Assembly: GCA_020047725.1 (NCBI GenBank)
Contig: JAIFNM010000028.1
Location: forward strand, 1 to 7,244
Length of the DNA stretch: 7,244 bases
Reading direction: 5' to 3'
Source of the DNA: Betaproteobacteria bacterium
Lineage (GTDB): Bacteria > Pseudomonadota > Gammaproteobacteria > Burkholderiales > Rhodocyclaceae
Shown here: positions 6,722 to 7,244 of the stretch, in pieces
Numbering within the stretch: position 1 is the stretch's first letter
How the letters are laid out: the number at the start of each line of letters is the position of its first letter
Position numbers and translations under genes: made by a program
Notes under the pieces: generated by a model
What the model was told of the DNA's origin: nothing
Seen by the model: the letters and a program-made list of their open reading frames with translations, nothing else
Databases searched by the model: none

Positions 6722-7244
6722 ACGCGATGAAGAAATATTTCAGTCCCTCGGCCATTGCCGCGCAACTGCTGCTGCTGGCTATCGTCGTCGTCTGGGTGAT
6801 GCCGACCTTCGGCTTGCTGGTGTCAAGCTTCCGCGACAAAACACAGCTGATCTCCAGCGGCTGGTGGACGGCCTTGTCCACGCAAACCCGTGCCGACATG
6901 CGACGCACCGGTGGTGCCCAGAGCGTGGTTCAGGAGGGCGACAAGTACGTCATCAGCGGACGACTGTTCGCCGAGCAAGCAGGCGTAAAGATCAGCAAGT
7001 TCTCGCTCAAGACCGCCAACCCCGGCGAATTCAAGGCTGGTGACAAGATCGAGATTGCCGATGGTCAGGTGTTTGACGAAGAAGACGGCACCCCCGATGG
7101 GACACTCACGGTGGCCACTGACAGCACCTATCGCCTTGAACTGAGCGGACCGTACGAGAAAAACAACGGGATTCGCATCTTCTTCATCGCCGCGTCGCCA
7201 CCGGTCTTCCTGACGCAGAACTACGAAAAGGTGATTGCGTCCGA
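6718..7244 (+). CDS. CUT1 sugar ABC transporter permease, MalG class (AglG-like), truncated by window end
   Basis: Second inner-membrane permease; the frame is open from ATG 6718 to the right edge, 175 residues so far. The start overlaps the stop of the preceding permease in ATGA and has AGAGG (6706-6710) seven bases upstream, so the two should be co-translated; an in-frame ATG at 6727 is less likely. One membrane helix is seen (about residues 12-35), followed by VSSFRDKTQLISSGWW (35-50), a MalG-class signature. Instead of passing quickly to the usual NY motif, the chain then has about 110 mostly hydrophilic residues rich in glycine and charged residues. FLTQNYEKV (164-172), the equivalent of the family's FTLENY, follows. 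This extracytoplasmic insertion is characteristic of AglG-type permeases as I recall them. The EAA loop and remaining helices lie beyond the window. Confidence 0.88.
   Translation, partial: MNAMKKYFSPSAIAAQLLLLAIVVVWVMPTFGLLVSSFRDKTQLISSGWWTALSTQTRADMRRTGGAQSVVQEGDKYVISGRLFAEQAGVKISKFSLKTANPGEFKAGDKIEIADGQVFDEEDGTPDGTLTVATDSTYRLELSGPYEKNNGIRIFFIAASPPVFLTQNYEKVIAS

Overview
The window is a carbohydrate uptake and phosphorolysis locus from a Gram-negative bacterium, most likely a proteobacterium. The coding regions are moderately GC-rich, the solute-binding protein has a classical Sec signal peptide ending in AMA, and start sites have Shine-Dalgarno sequences. I lean towards Betaproteobacteria, but nothing here fixes the genus.

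Layout: positions 1-1539 (+) hold the last 512 codons of a GH94 glycoside phosphorylase, best read as cellobiose phosphorylase; its first ~310 residues lie upstream of the window. Positions 1718-2770 (-) encode a LacI-family repressor convergent with it. Positions 2771-3247 are a gene-free, visibly AT-richer divergent control region. From 3248 (+) runs a CUT1 ABC importer of the AglEFGK type in the order ATPase, periplasmic binding protein, permease F, permease G. The second permease is cut by the right edge.

How it fits together: the binding protein and two permeases, powered by the MalK-like ATPase, would import a disaccharide or short oligosaccharide. The GH94 enzyme would split it with phosphate to glucose 1-phosphate plus glucose. 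The LacI protein would sense the sugar. The transporter resembles alpha-glucoside importers, but the neighbouring phosphorylase points to the beta-glucoside cellobiose, so the substrate is unproven.

The most informative non-coding signals are two near-identical 14-bp LacI-type operators with central CpG: TGACAACGTTTTCA (2874-2887) and TGAAAACGGTTTCA (3137-3150). The first covers the -35 box of a good promoter for the repressor gene. The second lies just downstream of a TTGACA-17-TTAAAT promoter facing the transporter genes. They are 263 bp apart. A strong terminator-like hairpin (4260-4291) separates the ATPase gene from the binding-protein gene, and a second stem-loop (5635-5671) follows the binding-protein gene. 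Both probably set unequal expression within the operon.

I see no CRISPR array, mobile element, RNA gene or clearly novel system. The locus is a recognisable type with interesting regulatory architecture.
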